64,000 bases of DNA. Origin: Saprospiraceae bacterium. Its GTDB lineage: Bacteria; Bacteroidota; Bacteroidia; Chitinophagales; Saprospiraceae. A program made the translations under genes and the position numbers. A model generated the notes under the pieces. It was given only the letters and a program-made list of their open reading frames with translations. It searched no databases and was not told the DNA's origin. Positions 44,009 to 53,768 of this stretch are shown here, piece after piece. How positions within the stretch are numbered: position 1 is the first letter of the stretch; every line of letters begins with the position of its first letter. The DNA is taken from positions 1 through 64,000 of the forward strand of contig JALHOZ010000022.1 of the NCBI GenBank assembly GCA_022842725.1. The letters run 5' to 3'.

Positions 44009-47000
44009 ATGAATAGAAAGATTATTGTTTTGATTGTTTTATTACTTTCAATTAATACACAATCGTTATTTTCCCAATCTGAATACTGGAATAAGGTTCA
44101 GCAAAAAAATATGGAGATCCGATCCGATTGGACAGGCTCTTTTGTTGAAGGCAAAGCACAGTTTTATACACTGGACTTTTTATATATACAAGCTTTATTG
44201 GAAAATACGCCCAACGAATTTGAAGGGAAAAACATCCTGAGACATATCTCGGGTAAAGAGTTACAAATTCCGATGCCGGACGGAGAAATAAAAACTTTCA
44301 GTGTTTTTTCCACCACAAATATGGAACCTGAGTTGACCCGAAAATTTCCTGCTATTCATTCATTTAAGGGGTTTAATATCCACAATCCTAAGGAGATCAT
44401 CCGTTTTGATACAGGACCTTATGGTTTTCATGGTTTGATCGGAACCGACAAAGGAATGGTACAAATCGACCCTGTCAACAGAAGTAACAAAAATTATTAT
44501 GTTACTTATTTTACTGAAGATTACATTTCCGATACCTATTTGAACACGCCATTATGTGGTATGGATGATAACGAAGAGGTGTCTAAACAAAAATATTTCG
44601 GATTACAAAGATTTAACCACGAACCTCAGGAGTTAAGACAATACCGACTCGCTATGGCTTGTACGCCTTCATGGGCTGCCTCGAGAGGAACGGTGGAAAA
44701 TTGTCTTGCGGACATGAACACTATGGTGAATCGTGCTAATCTCATCTATGAAAAAGAACTGGCTATCAGAATGGTACTTATTGCTAAAAATGATCAGATT
44801 GTATTTCTGGATGCCTTTACAAATCCTTATACGAGCACGGAACAAGGAAGACTTTTAATCGGTCAGAACACTCAGGTACTCAACCAACGCGTAGGATCAA
44901 ACGCTTACGATATAGGACACGTTCTTTCGCGTTGTTTTGACGTCGGAGGTATAGCCTCATTGGGTTCTATCTGTACGGGAGGAAAAGGGGCAGGTGTCAC
45001 ATGTCACAATAATAACAATATCGAGTCTATTGTGACCCGGGTATTGTCACACGAAATGGGGCACCAAATGTCAGCAAGCCATACTTTCAGCAGTTGCGGA
45101 CAAACGGACCAGTTGTCATTAGGTACGGCCTTCGAGCCCGGTAGCGGCACTACTATTATGTCTTATGCCGGAGGTTGTGGAAGTGATAATGTAACCAGCA
45201 ACAATGATGACTATTATCACGTAGGTTCACTCGATCAGATGTTGAGTTATACAAACTGGACAAACCAGGATGCATACTTGTGTGCTACCAAAATTGATAT
45301 ATCCAATACCGTTCCGACTGCAAAATTTACCAGAACAGGTGGTTTTACCATTCCGGCTTCCACACCCTTCGAACTGACGGGTGAAGCCGTGGACCTTGAA
45401 GATGATCCGATGACATATGTTATAGAGCAATATGATGCCGGAGGACCAAATCCCTATGGTAGTCCGGTGGGTAATGTACCTGTATTCAGATCTCTCAGGC
45501 CTAATACCAAGTCTTACAGGTTTTTCCCGAACGAAAGCAGAATTCTTTCCAACAGATTATACGAAAGAGACGAAATCATTCCGACATATTCCAGAGTTTT
45601 GACCTTTAGATATGTTGTTAGGGACAACAATCCATCTGGAACGGCTGCAAACTGGGATCAGATAAAATTTAATGTATCAGACCAGGCTGGTCCGTTCAGA
45701 TTGACTTACCCATTTACAGGTGAGATACTCGAAGTTGGTCAAAAAATAACAATAACATGGGATGTGGCTAATACAAACGTTCATCCTGTATCCTGTAAGC
45801 GGGTTAATATTTATTTGTCTGTAAATGACGAACTTGTTACAGGAAGACCCAATCTGGTGCCTCTGGCACTGAATGTTGATAACGATGGTGAAGAATTTGT
45901 TGTGATTCCAAACCGCGTGACCAATAAAGCAAGAATTGTCATCAAAGCAGCGGATAATATATTTCTTACAACAGGTGCAATACCATCTACTATAAAAGAA
46001 GCGAGTAAACCTTCTTTTTTTATGCAGATTTTGGATAATCAGAGAGAAGCCTGCCTTCCGGCAAGTCTTCAATTTGAATTTGAAACCGAGGCACTGGGAG
46101 GTTTAACAGAACCGGTACAATTTGAAGTTGTGGAAGGTCTGCCGGCGAACGCTGTAGCAACTTTTAATCAGAATAGTATTACTGCCGGAGAAAAAGCACT
46201 ATTGGACATCAACCTGCAACAGGTAAGAAATACAGGTATTCACGAAGTTGTCGTAAGAAGTTTTGTTCCGGGAGTGGATACAATAGAAAGAAAGTTGTAT
46301 TTGTATCTCACCGGTACAGACCTTGATTATGTAACACCCCTCAGTCCTGAAAATGGAAAAACAGGAACAGCTCAGGTTCAGAATTACCAGTGGGCACGTA
46401 AAATTGATGCTGTAGGATACGAGTTTGAATTGGCAACCAACCCTTCATTTTCCTCTGAAAGTATTGTTTTGACCACCTCAGCTCAGGATACATTTTTAAA
46501 GAGTACATTTATTCTGAATAAATCCACCATTTATTACTGGAGAACGAGAGCACTGAATCATTGCCGCAAAGGGGAGTGGTCAGAAACATTTGCCTTCAGT
46601 ACAGAAGCATCTTCATGTTTTACCGCTGAATCAGGGCCTTTGTCACTTAATATATCTCCTTCAGGGTTGCCAAGGGTAGAGGGTTCTTTGTTTATTACAC
46701 AAGATTATACCATCACGGATATAAATGTTAAAAAAATAAGAGGTGATCACGAAAGAGTAGGTGACCTGGACGTATATCTCATTTCGCCACAAAATACAGA
46801 ATTGCAATTGTGGTCAAAAAGATGTGGGACATCAAAAGGATTTAATATTGGTCTGGATGACCAATCGATAGAATTTTTTAAATGTCCTATCAATACAGGC
46901 AAAATTTACAAACCAGATATGAAACTCAATGTTTTTCATGGACAATCTTCAAAAGGTGTATGGAAAGTCAGGGTTGAAGATAATGTTGCCGGTGAAGGAG

Positions 47001-47644
47001 GCAGATTTCATGAATTTTCTTTGGAAGTGTGTACCAATGTTTCTTTAGAGTCTCCGTTATTGGTGAAAAATAGTGGTATTTCCGTTCCTGTATTGGCAAG
47101 TAAAACGATCCTGAATGACGCTTTATTGTCGGAAGATGCAAACAACACGGCAAATCAATTGACGTATACAATGGTGACAAAACCGGTTTACGGAGTTATC
47201 AGAAGAAATAATGAAGTTTTGGATATTGGAAGCAGTTTTACACAGGACGAAATAAATAACGGCAGAATTTTTTATCAACATACATGGAGTGATGAAACAA
47301 AAGATGGATTTTTGTTTACAGTTATCGACGGTGAAGGTGGATGGATACCGGTGACCAAATTTGATATTACCATTGAACAAAGCACATCTTCAAATGATAT
47401 CAGTGTGGGGCCAAATGTTATTTTGATCCCAAATCCTGCAGAAGATAAAGTACAGATTATTTCTTTTGATCAATTTATCGGACAAAAAACATTATCTGTT
47501 TTTGACCTTCAGGGAAAACTGATTTTGCAAAATTTATTGAACCAAAAAACGGAAATTGATATTTCAGCTTTTCCTAAAGGAATGTACATCGTACAGGTTA
47601 CCTCTGAAGGTAAATCAACAAATCAAAAATTAATTAAAAAATAA
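44009..47644 (+). CDS. Secreted metzincin-type metalloprotease with P domain and T9SS sorting domain
   Basis: A 1211-residue exported protease. Signal peptide about 1-23 (MNRKIIVLIVLLLSINTQS). The zinc site is HEMGHQMSASH, His348, Glu349, His352, His358, the HExxHxxxxxH form of metzincins; a Met-turn, TIMSYAGG, follows about 30 residues on. So it belongs near the reprolysin-like M12 group. Fibronectin-III-like or Ig-like modules follow, then a proprotein-convertase P domain (about 884-1010, with RVEDNVAGEGGRF), a CSPG/cadherin-like module (about 1015-1120) and a T9SS type A sorting domain (about 1135-1211, ILIPNPAEDKVQI). Next to a paralogue of the same layout. Start 44009, not 43976, since it opens the signal peptide. 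Confidence 0.9.
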   Translation: MNRKIIVLIVLLLSINTQSLFSQSEYWNKVQQKNMEIRSDWTGSFVEGKAQFYTLDFLYIQALLENTPNEFEGKNILRHISGKELQIPMPDGEIKTFSVFSTTNMEPELTRKFPAIHSFKGFNIHNPKEIIRFDTGPYGFHGLIGTDKGMVQIDPVNRSNKNYYVTYFTEDYISDTYLNTPLCGMDDNEEVSKQKYFGLQRFNHEPQELRQYRLAMACTPSWAASRGTVENCLADMNTMVNRANLIYEKELAIRMVLIAKNDQIVFLDAFTNPYTSTEQGRLLIGQNTQVLNQRVGSNAYDIGHVLSRCFDVGGIASLGSICTGGKGAGVTCHNNNNIESIVTRVLSHEMGHQMSASHTFSSCGQTDQLSLGTAFEPGSGTTIMSYAGGCGSDNVTSNNDDYYHVGSLDQMLSYTNWTNQDAYLCATKIDISNTVPTAKFTRTGGFTIPASTPFELTGEAVDLEDDPMTYVIEQYDAGGPNPYGSPVGNVPVFRSLRPNTKSYRFFPNESRILSNRLYERDEIIPTYSRVLTFRYVVRDNNPSGTAANWDQIKFNVSDQAGPFRLTYPFTGEILEVGQKITITWDVANTNVHPVSCKRVNIYLSVNDELVTGRPNLVPLALNVDNDGEEFVVIPNRVTNKARIVIKAADNIFLTTGAIPSTIKEASKPSFFMQILDNQREACLPASLQFEFETEALGGLTEPVQFEVVEGLPANAVATFNQNSITAGEKALLDINLQQVRNTGIHEVVVRSFVPGVDTIERKLYLYLTGTDLDYVTPLSPENGKTGTAQVQNYQWARKIDAVGYEFELATNPSFSSESIVLTTSAQDTFLKSTFILNKSTIYYWRTRALNHCRKGEWSETFAFSTEASSCFTAESGPLSLNISPSGLPRVEGSLFITQDYTITDINVKKIRGDHERVGDLDVYLISPQNTELQLWSKRCGTSKGFNIGLDDQSIEFFKCPINTGKIYKPDMKLNVFHGQSSKGVWKVRVEDNVAGEGGRFHEFSLEVCTNVSLESPLLVKNSGISVPVLASKTILNDALLSEDANNTANQLTYTMVTKPVYGVIRRNNEVLDIGSSFTQDEINNGRIFYQHTWSDETKDGFLFTVIDGEGGWIPVTKFDITIEQSTSSNDISVGPNVILIPNPAEDKVQIISFDQFIGQKTLSVFDLQGKLILQNLLNQKTEIDISAFPKGMYIVQVTSEGKSTNQKLIKK

Positions 47645-47791
47645 GTTTATAAATGATCTTTCAAACCAGCAATACTAAAGACAAGCGGACCGTATGTTCA
47701 TACTTTCCTGTTTTGTCCGTGTTGCATTCTGTTTTGAAGAGAGGATATTGTCATTCATCCCACCTGTGGTGGACAAACTAAATTTAAACAT

Positions 47792-50700
47792 ATGCATTCA
47801 ATCAAACAAATTTTGTTTTTAACCCTTTTGATTATTTTTTCAGGAACAGCCTTAATGGGACAATCAGTTTGGAAAGAGACCAAAGTCTCATCTTTTCAGA
47901 CACGAACCGATGCCAGAATGGAAAACCTGCCGGATTCATATTCAGCTTACAGCCTGAATACAGCAAGTCTTCAACGTCAGCTAAAAAACGTTGTTATGAT
48001 CAACCAAAGATCTGCAGATGGCAAAGGAACATATGTTGAACTTCCGGTGCCTGACAGCAATCCGGCGATGTACAACGTAGTTGAACAACCGGTTATGGAA
48101 GAAGGATTGATGGCAAAATTTCCGGACCTGAAATCGTATAAAGGTTTTTTGGTCAATAAACCTGAAACACAAATATGGTTTACTTTTTCGCCTTACGGGT
48201 TTTCAGCGGCCATTTCAAATAATGGTCAGGTATTTTATATTGATCAGTTGTTTCAAAACGATACTGAGACTTATATAATGTATGATGTTAAGGCAAATAA
48301 AAACAATCCTTATGAAGGGATTCCTTTGTGCGGAGTTGATATAACCAATCAGGACAAAATGGTCCCGTTTATGCCTTTCAACAGAAATAACACGGAAGTG
48401 GAAACAAGAACCTACAGACTGGCCATGGCATGTACCGGCGAGTGGGGTAGGGTTCGTGGAACAGTAGCCAAGTGTTTGTCTGATATGAATATTATGGTAA
48501 CCAGACTGACACAGATTTACGAAAGTGAACTGGCCATTCGTTTTGTTTTGATTAATGATAATGATAAAATTATATTTTTGGATCCTGATACAGATCCTTA
48601 CAATGGTTCTGATATGGGCAGGGTTATATTACCTACCAATACCGGGGTACTGAATGACCGGGTTGGTGCCAATAGTTATGATGTGGGGCATGTACTTTCC
48701 AGATGTTTTGATGTCGGTGGTGTTGCTGCCCTTGGTTCAGCATGTCAGTCTAATAAAGGAAACGGGGTAACCTGTTTTAACGATATGAATTTTGAATATG
48801 CTGTAGCATCAATTATGGCTCATGAAGTTGGTCACCAGTTTGATGCTACCCATACCATGAATAGTTGTGCCGGTAGTCAGGAAAACGTGACGCCGGGAAC
48901 AGGTTATGAGCCGGGATCAGGTTCTACCATTATGTCTTACGGTGGACTTTGCGGAATTGACAATATTTTTGGTGGAAGTGATCCTTATTTTCATGTCGCT
49001 TCTTTGGAACAAATGTTAGCTAAATCACTTCCGGGTGGAAACGCTTATAATTGTGCTCAAAAAACTCCATCTGGCAACAGAAATCCTTCTGTGATTATGC
49101 CGGCAGGTGGTTTTACCATTCCGATCAGTACTCCGTTTGCTTTGACAGCAGGAGGTAGTGATGAAGATGGTGATGCGCTCACATATCGTTGGGAACAATA
49201 CAATTTAGGTACTCAAAGTACCTTGGGCAGCCCTACAGGAACCGCGCCTTTGTTTCGATCTTTAGCGGGAGTGAGTACTCCAACAAGATTTTTTCCTGCT
49301 ATTTCAAGGATTTTTAAAAATCAGTTGAATGCAAAAGATGAAGTGCTTCCTACGACAACCCGAAATCTGACGTTTAAGTGCGTAGTAAAAGACAACAAAC
49401 CTGAAGGTGTAGGTGTGGCATGGGATGATGTAAGTTTTAATGTCACTGCAGATGCAGGTCCTTTTGTGATTACTTTTCCAAGATTGGATGCAAGATTTAA
49501 TATAGGAGATGAAATAAATGTCACCTGGAATGTTGCCAATACAAATGTGGCACCGGTAAATTGTAAATTGGTTAATATTTACCTCTCTTTAAATGAAGCA
49601 TTACATGATAATGACCCGAATCTGATTCTGTTGGCTTCAAATGTACCGAATACAGGTTCCCGAAAAGTAGTTATTCCTGCAAATGTGACGAACAGAGCTA
49701 ATTTTGTTATCAAAGCAGCAGACAATATATTTCTTACCACATCAGTACTGCCATCCATGATACAAAATCCGATGGGCCCGGCCGTATATGCCGGAGTTGA
49801 CACTGATTATCAGACACTTTGCCTTCCTGCAACCGCCGATTTTGTATTTACCACTTCCGGTATTAACGGTTTGACAGAAAACATTCAGTTTGAAGTAGTC
49901 AGTGGATTGCCAAATGGTGCAGTGGTTTCTTATACCAATCAATCTGTAACTCCTGGCGGAAGTACTACCATGTCCATCAATTTGGACAATGTTGAAGGTA
50001 AAGGAATTGCAGATATTGGTGTTTTGATTTTTGTCCCTGGTGTTGATACTTTGATACGTTATGTAAGGGTTGATTATACGGCAACCAATCTCGACGATGT
50101 TACTGCATTATTACCGGAAAACGGTACAACAGGAAGCACAGTATTACCGGCTTTTTCGTGGACCCAAAATACAGATGCAGCTACCTACCAGTTGCAATTG
50201 GCAACCAGTCCGTCTTTTGCTGCCGGTACTTTGGTCTTTGACAGAATTCAAACAGGTGTTTCTTTTAATTCATCTGTTATTTTGGATAAATCAAAAATAT
50301 ATTACTGGAGAGTTCGTGGTGTAAACGAATGCAAAGAGGGTCTATGGTCAGATATAAGTGCTTTCAGTACAGAAGTATTAAGTTGTACCGAATATACTTC
50401 AGGGGATTTGTCGATAAATATTTCTGCTTCAGGCAGACCTACCGTCGAAACTTCTTTAAACATTCCTACTGATGGAACAGTAAGTGATATCAATATCAAA
50501 AAAGTCAAAATCGACCACCAAAGAAATGGTGATTTGATCGTTTCGGTTGTGTCTCCTTCCAATAAAGAAATTGTTCTTTGGAGTAAAAAATGTGGTACAC
50601 AAAAAAATGTTTCTATCGGGCTTGATGATGAGTCTCCTTTGTTTTTCGGATGTCCTTTAAACAATGACAGAATTTTAAAACCTGAAAACAAACTTTCTGA

Positions 50701-51424
50701 CTTCAATGGTGAATCCATCAAAGGCGCCTGGAAATTGGTTGTAAAAGATGATCAGGCCGGCGAAGGTGGAAGATTGTTGGGTTTTGATATAGAAGTCTGT
50801 TCCAATGTAGTCCTTTCAGCCCCTTATGTTGTTAATAATATCGTGTTGCAGATTCCTCCGGGCGACAAACCGGCAATCAGAACTCCGTTTTTGTTGGTTC
50901 AGGATGATGACAATAATGCAGATCAATTGGTTTATACGGTTGTTACATTACCGGAATTCGGAGTGTTAAGCTTAAACGGCAATCCGCTTTCTGTGGGCTC
51001 TACTTTTACTCAGGCTGATATAAATAACGCTTCATTGAGATATACCCACGACGGTTCGTCAAATCCGGGAGATCGTTTTACTTTTACCGTTTTTGACGGG
51101 CAAGGCGGTTGGATTCCTATCACAAGTTTTACTTTTGAAGTGGACGAATCTTTTCCATCCAATACCAAAGATGTTACCAAATTGTATGAAGTTCTGATTT
51201 ATCCAAATCCTGTCACCGATCAAAACGTTCAGGTATCTGTATTGAATGAAAAAATCATGTTCAATACATATGTTGTGTTTGATGCCAAAGGTCGAAAAGT
51301 AACTTCAGGAGTTATGGTTTCCAACAATGCTACCATACCTGTGATTGGATGGAATAGTGGTTTATATTCCGTCATCCTGTATGGAAATGAAGGAAGTATT
51401 TCAAAAACTTTCATTAAACAATAA
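47792..51424 (+). CDS. Secreted metzincin-type metalloprotease, paralogue of the upstream gene
   Basis: A 1210-residue exported protease. Signal peptide MHSIKQILFLTLLIIFSGTA, about 1-25. The zinc site HEVGHQFDATH has His344, Glu345, His348 and His354, and the Met-turn is TIMSYGGLCG. Layout and much of the wording match the neighbour: KLVNIYLSLN against KRVNIYLSVN, AADNIFLTTS against AADNIFLTTG, and the same P domain (VKDDQAGEGGRLLGF), CSPG-like module and type A sorting domain (LIYPNPVTDQNV). The pair arose by tandem duplication and then diverged. The 147-base gap has no obvious terminator or promoter, so they may share transcription. Confidence 0.9.
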   Translation: MHSIKQILFLTLLIIFSGTALMGQSVWKETKVSSFQTRTDARMENLPDSYSAYSLNTASLQRQLKNVVMINQRSADGKGTYVELPVPDSNPAMYNVVEQPVMEEGLMAKFPDLKSYKGFLVNKPETQIWFTFSPYGFSAAISNNGQVFYIDQLFQNDTETYIMYDVKANKNNPYEGIPLCGVDITNQDKMVPFMPFNRNNTEVETRTYRLAMACTGEWGRVRGTVAKCLSDMNIMVTRLTQIYESELAIRFVLINDNDKIIFLDPDTDPYNGSDMGRVILPTNTGVLNDRVGANSYDVGHVLSRCFDVGGVAALGSACQSNKGNGVTCFNDMNFEYAVASIMAHEVGHQFDATHTMNSCAGSQENVTPGTGYEPGSGSTIMSYGGLCGIDNIFGGSDPYFHVASLEQMLAKSLPGGNAYNCAQKTPSGNRNPSVIMPAGGFTIPISTPFALTAGGSDEDGDALTYRWEQYNLGTQSTLGSPTGTAPLFRSLAGVSTPTRFFPAISRIFKNQLNAKDEVLPTTTRNLTFKCVVKDNKPEGVGVAWDDVSFNVTADAGPFVITFPRLDARFNIGDEINVTWNVANTNVAPVNCKLVNIYLSLNEALHDNDPNLILLASNVPNTGSRKVVIPANVTNRANFVIKAADNIFLTTSVLPSMIQNPMGPAVYAGVDTDYQTLCLPATADFVFTTSGINGLTENIQFEVVSGLPNGAVVSYTNQSVTPGGSTTMSINLDNVEGKGIADIGVLIFVPGVDTLIRYVRVDYTATNLDDVTALLPENGTTGSTVLPAFSWTQNTDAATYQLQLATSPSFAAGTLVFDRIQTGVSFNSSVILDKSKIYYWRVRGVNECKEGLWSDISAFSTEVLSCTEYTSGDLSINISASGRPTVETSLNIPTDGTVSDINIKKVKIDHQRNGDLIVSVVSPSNKEIVLWSKKCGTQKNVSIGLDDESPLFFGCPLNNDRILKPENKLSDFNGESIKGAWKLVVKDDQAGEGGRLLGFDIEVCSNVVLSAPYVVNNIVLQIPPGDKPAIRTPFLLVQDDDNNADQLVYTVVTLPEFGVLSLNGNPLSVGSTFTQADINNASLRYTHDGSSNPGDRFTFTVFDGQGGWIPITSFTFEVDESFPSNTKDVTKLYEVLIYPNPVTDQNVQVSVLNEKIMFNTYVVFDAKGRKVTSGVMVSNNATIPVIGWNSGLYSVILYGNEGSISKTFIKQ

Positions 51425-51454
51425 TTTTACATTTTTTTAAAATATAAAATACCG

Positions 51455-51486
51455 GAAACGGCAGTGGAGACACTGCCGTTTCTGTT
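51455..51486. terminator. Intrinsic terminator after the protease pair
   Basis: A 12-bp perfect stem, GAAACGGCAGTG / CACTGCCGTTTC, with a four-base GAGA loop, followed by TGTTTT. Confidence 0.85.
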
Positions 51487-51618
51487 TTAGACCAACTAAG
51501 TATGATATTGTTTTTGGATTCATCTTACTAAAAATGAAAACTATACTCAGAATTAAATTATTTTCACGGTCAGTTGATATCTTCGCTCTGTATATGTGTT
51601 TTCAAAGCAAACATGTAT

Positions 51619-51626
51619 TATATTTG
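51619..51626 (+). promoter_or_regulatory. -7 promoter element for the FadH-like gene
   Basis: TATATTTG matches TAnnTTTG. It lies inside the longer open frame that begins at 51596, which argues that the real start is further on, at TTG 51644. Confidence 0.55.
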
Positions 51627-51643
51627 TATCAAAATTTTTTACA

Positions 51644-53665
51644 TTGAAGTTTCAACATGTTTTTACACCGCTTGATTTAGGTTTTATGACCTTGCCTAAT
51701 AGATTTGTGATGGGGTCAATGCACACCAATCTGGAAGAAATCGAAGGAGGATTTGAACGCGCAGCAGTTTTTTATAAAGAAAGGGCTGAAGGAGGTGTAG
51801 GTCTCATCATCACAGGTGGTATATCGCCCAACGAAGAAGGTTGTGTGGCACCTCATGCTGCAAAACTCACAACCGATGAAGAAGTAAATAAACATTCATT
51901 AATTACCAAGGCAGTTCACGAAACTGGAGGAAAAATTTGTATGCAGATTTTACATACAGGAAGATATGGATTTCACAAAAATATTGTAGGTCCTTCTCCG
52001 ATTCAGGCGCCGATCAATTTTTTTACCCCTAAAGAAATGTCCCATGAAGATATATTACGGACCATTGACGATTTTGCCCGATGTGCACACCTCGCCCAAA
52101 AGGCAGGATATGACGGAGTAGAAATCATGGGTTCCGAAGGTTATCTGATCAATCAGTTTCTTGTCACACGAACCAATGTAAGAAATGATAGCTGGGGCGG
52201 AACTTATGAAAACAGAATGGCTTTCCCCCTGGCCATAGTTAAAAAGATAAAAGAAAAAGTTGGAGAAAAGTTTTTAATCATTTTCCGTATATCGATGCTT
52301 GATCTGGTTGAAAACGGTTCTTCGTGGTTGGAAATTATCAGGTTGGCAAAAGAGTTGGAATCAAGTGGAGTTCACCTGCTAAACACAGGAATAGGATGGC
52401 ATGAAGCCAGAATACCAACAATAGCTTCTTCCGTTCCCCGTATGGCGTATGCCTGGGTTACGCGCAAGATCAAAGAACATGTTTCTGTCCCCTTGATAGC
52501 TGTAAACAGGATTAATATGCCTGATATTGCTGAAAAAATAATTGCTGAAGGGTATGCTGATATGGTTTCAATGGCAAGACCTTTTCTCGCAGATGCTGAT
52601 TTAGTCAATAAGGCCAAAGAAGGGCGTGATGATCTTATAAACACCTGTATAGCTTGCAACCAGGCATGTCTGGATCATACTTTTCAGCTTAAAATTTCTT
52701 CATGTCTGGTGAATCCCCGTGCTTGTCATGAGACGGAATTGAAGGTTTTACCGGTAACTGAACCCAAACGAATTGCCGTCATAGGGGGAGGTTTGGCAGG
52801 CATGGCTTTTTCGGTAACGGCTGCAAAAAGAGGGCATCAGGTGTATTTATACGAAGCATCTGGTGCGTTAGGTGGTCAGTTTAATCTGGCCAAAGTGGTA
52901 CCCGGAAAGGAAGAGTACGCTGAAACCATCAGATATTTTACAAATGAGCTCAAAGAAGAAAAAGTCCACGTTTATTTAGACCATAAAGTCGATGAAACCA
53001 ATTTTTCAGCTGAAGATTTTGATGCAATCATATTGGCAGCAGGAGTCAAACCCAGAATTCCTGATATAAAAGGTATCGAGCATTCATTGGTAATCAGATA
53101 TGACGAATTGCTTTCCGGAGAAAAAAAGGCTGGTCAAAAAGTGGTTATTTTAGGTGCAGGCGGCATTGGTTTTGATGTGGCTGAATACCTGCTCAAAGAA
53201 AGCCACGTGCATGACGAGGCAGAAATTCCGATGTTCCTCCGGGAATGGGGAATAGATACTTCTTATCAGTCGCCGGGAGGAATGACAACTGTTCCAAAGG
53301 TATTACCCAAAAGAGAAATTTATTTACTCAAACGATCTGCGGGCAAACACGGTGCTACCTTAGGAAAAACAACAGGGTGGATCAAAAAAATATTTTTGAC
53401 AAATCAAAATGTAAAGATGATGAGCCACCTCCAATACGACGAAATTACTTCCGAAGGTATTTATATTTCTCAAGGTGATAGTCAATCATTTATTGAAGCG
53501 GATACCGTTGTTTTATGTACAGGTCAGGAATCTTTTGTTGAAAAATTTGAACCCATTCGCCGACAGGCAAAAAGTTGGTATGTCATCGGCGGTGCCTTTG
53601 AAGCTTCCGAACTGGATGCCAAAAAAGCAATACATCAGGCCGTAACTTTGGCTGCTGAAATTTAA
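51644..53665 (+). CDS. FadH-like 2,4-dienoyl-CoA reductase / NADH:flavin oxidoreductase
   Basis: A 673-residue iron-sulfur flavoenzyme, the size of E. coli FadH (about 672). It uses NADPH to reduce 2,4-dienoyl-CoA in breakdown of unsaturated fatty acids, or similar enones. An OYE-like FMN barrel (about 5-335, starting FTPLDLGFMTLPNR) is followed by a 4Fe-4S segment, CIACNQACLDHTF...CLVNPRAC, and a two-dinucleotide-fold half with IAVIGGGLAGMAF (FAD) and VVILGAGGIGFDVAEY (NADPH). I start at TTG 51644, giving (M)KFQHVFTPLDLG, because the -7 element at 51619-51626 precludes the longer frame. Apparently monocistronic. Confidence 0.9.
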   Translation: MKFQHVFTPLDLGFMTLPNRFVMGSMHTNLEEIEGGFERAAVFYKERAEGGVGLIITGGISPNEEGCVAPHAAKLTTDEEVNKHSLITKAVHETGGKICMQILHTGRYGFHKNIVGPSPIQAPINFFTPKEMSHEDILRTIDDFARCAHLAQKAGYDGVEIMGSEGYLINQFLVTRTNVRNDSWGGTYENRMAFPLAIVKKIKEKVGEKFLIIFRISMLDLVENGSSWLEIIRLAKELESSGVHLLNTGIGWHEARIPTIASSVPRMAYAWVTRKIKEHVSVPLIAVNRINMPDIAEKIIAEGYADMVSMARPFLADADLVNKAKEGRDDLINTCIACNQACLDHTFQLKISSCLVNPRACHETELKVLPVTEPKRIAVIGGGLAGMAFSVTAAKRGHQVYLYEASGALGGQFNLAKVVPGKEEYAETIRYFTNELKEEKVHVYLDHKVDETNFSAEDFDAIILAAGVKPRIPDIKGIEHSLVIRYDELLSGEKKAGQKVVILGAGGIGFDVAEYLLKESHVHDEAEIPMFLREWGIDTSYQSPGGMTTVPKVLPKREIYLLKRSAGKHGATLGKTTGWIKKIFLTNQNVKMMSHLQYDEITSEGIYISQGDSQSFIEADTVVLCTGQESFVEKFEPIRRQAKSWYVIGGAFEASELDAKKAIHQAVTLAAEI

Positions 53666-53768
53666 TTTCTGTACAAAAGAAGTTTTGTTCATTACAAAAA
53701 ACATTATGGAACATGAGATTATGTTAATCGGGTCGAAAAACCTCATATTTAGGTAAAATGACTTATCT

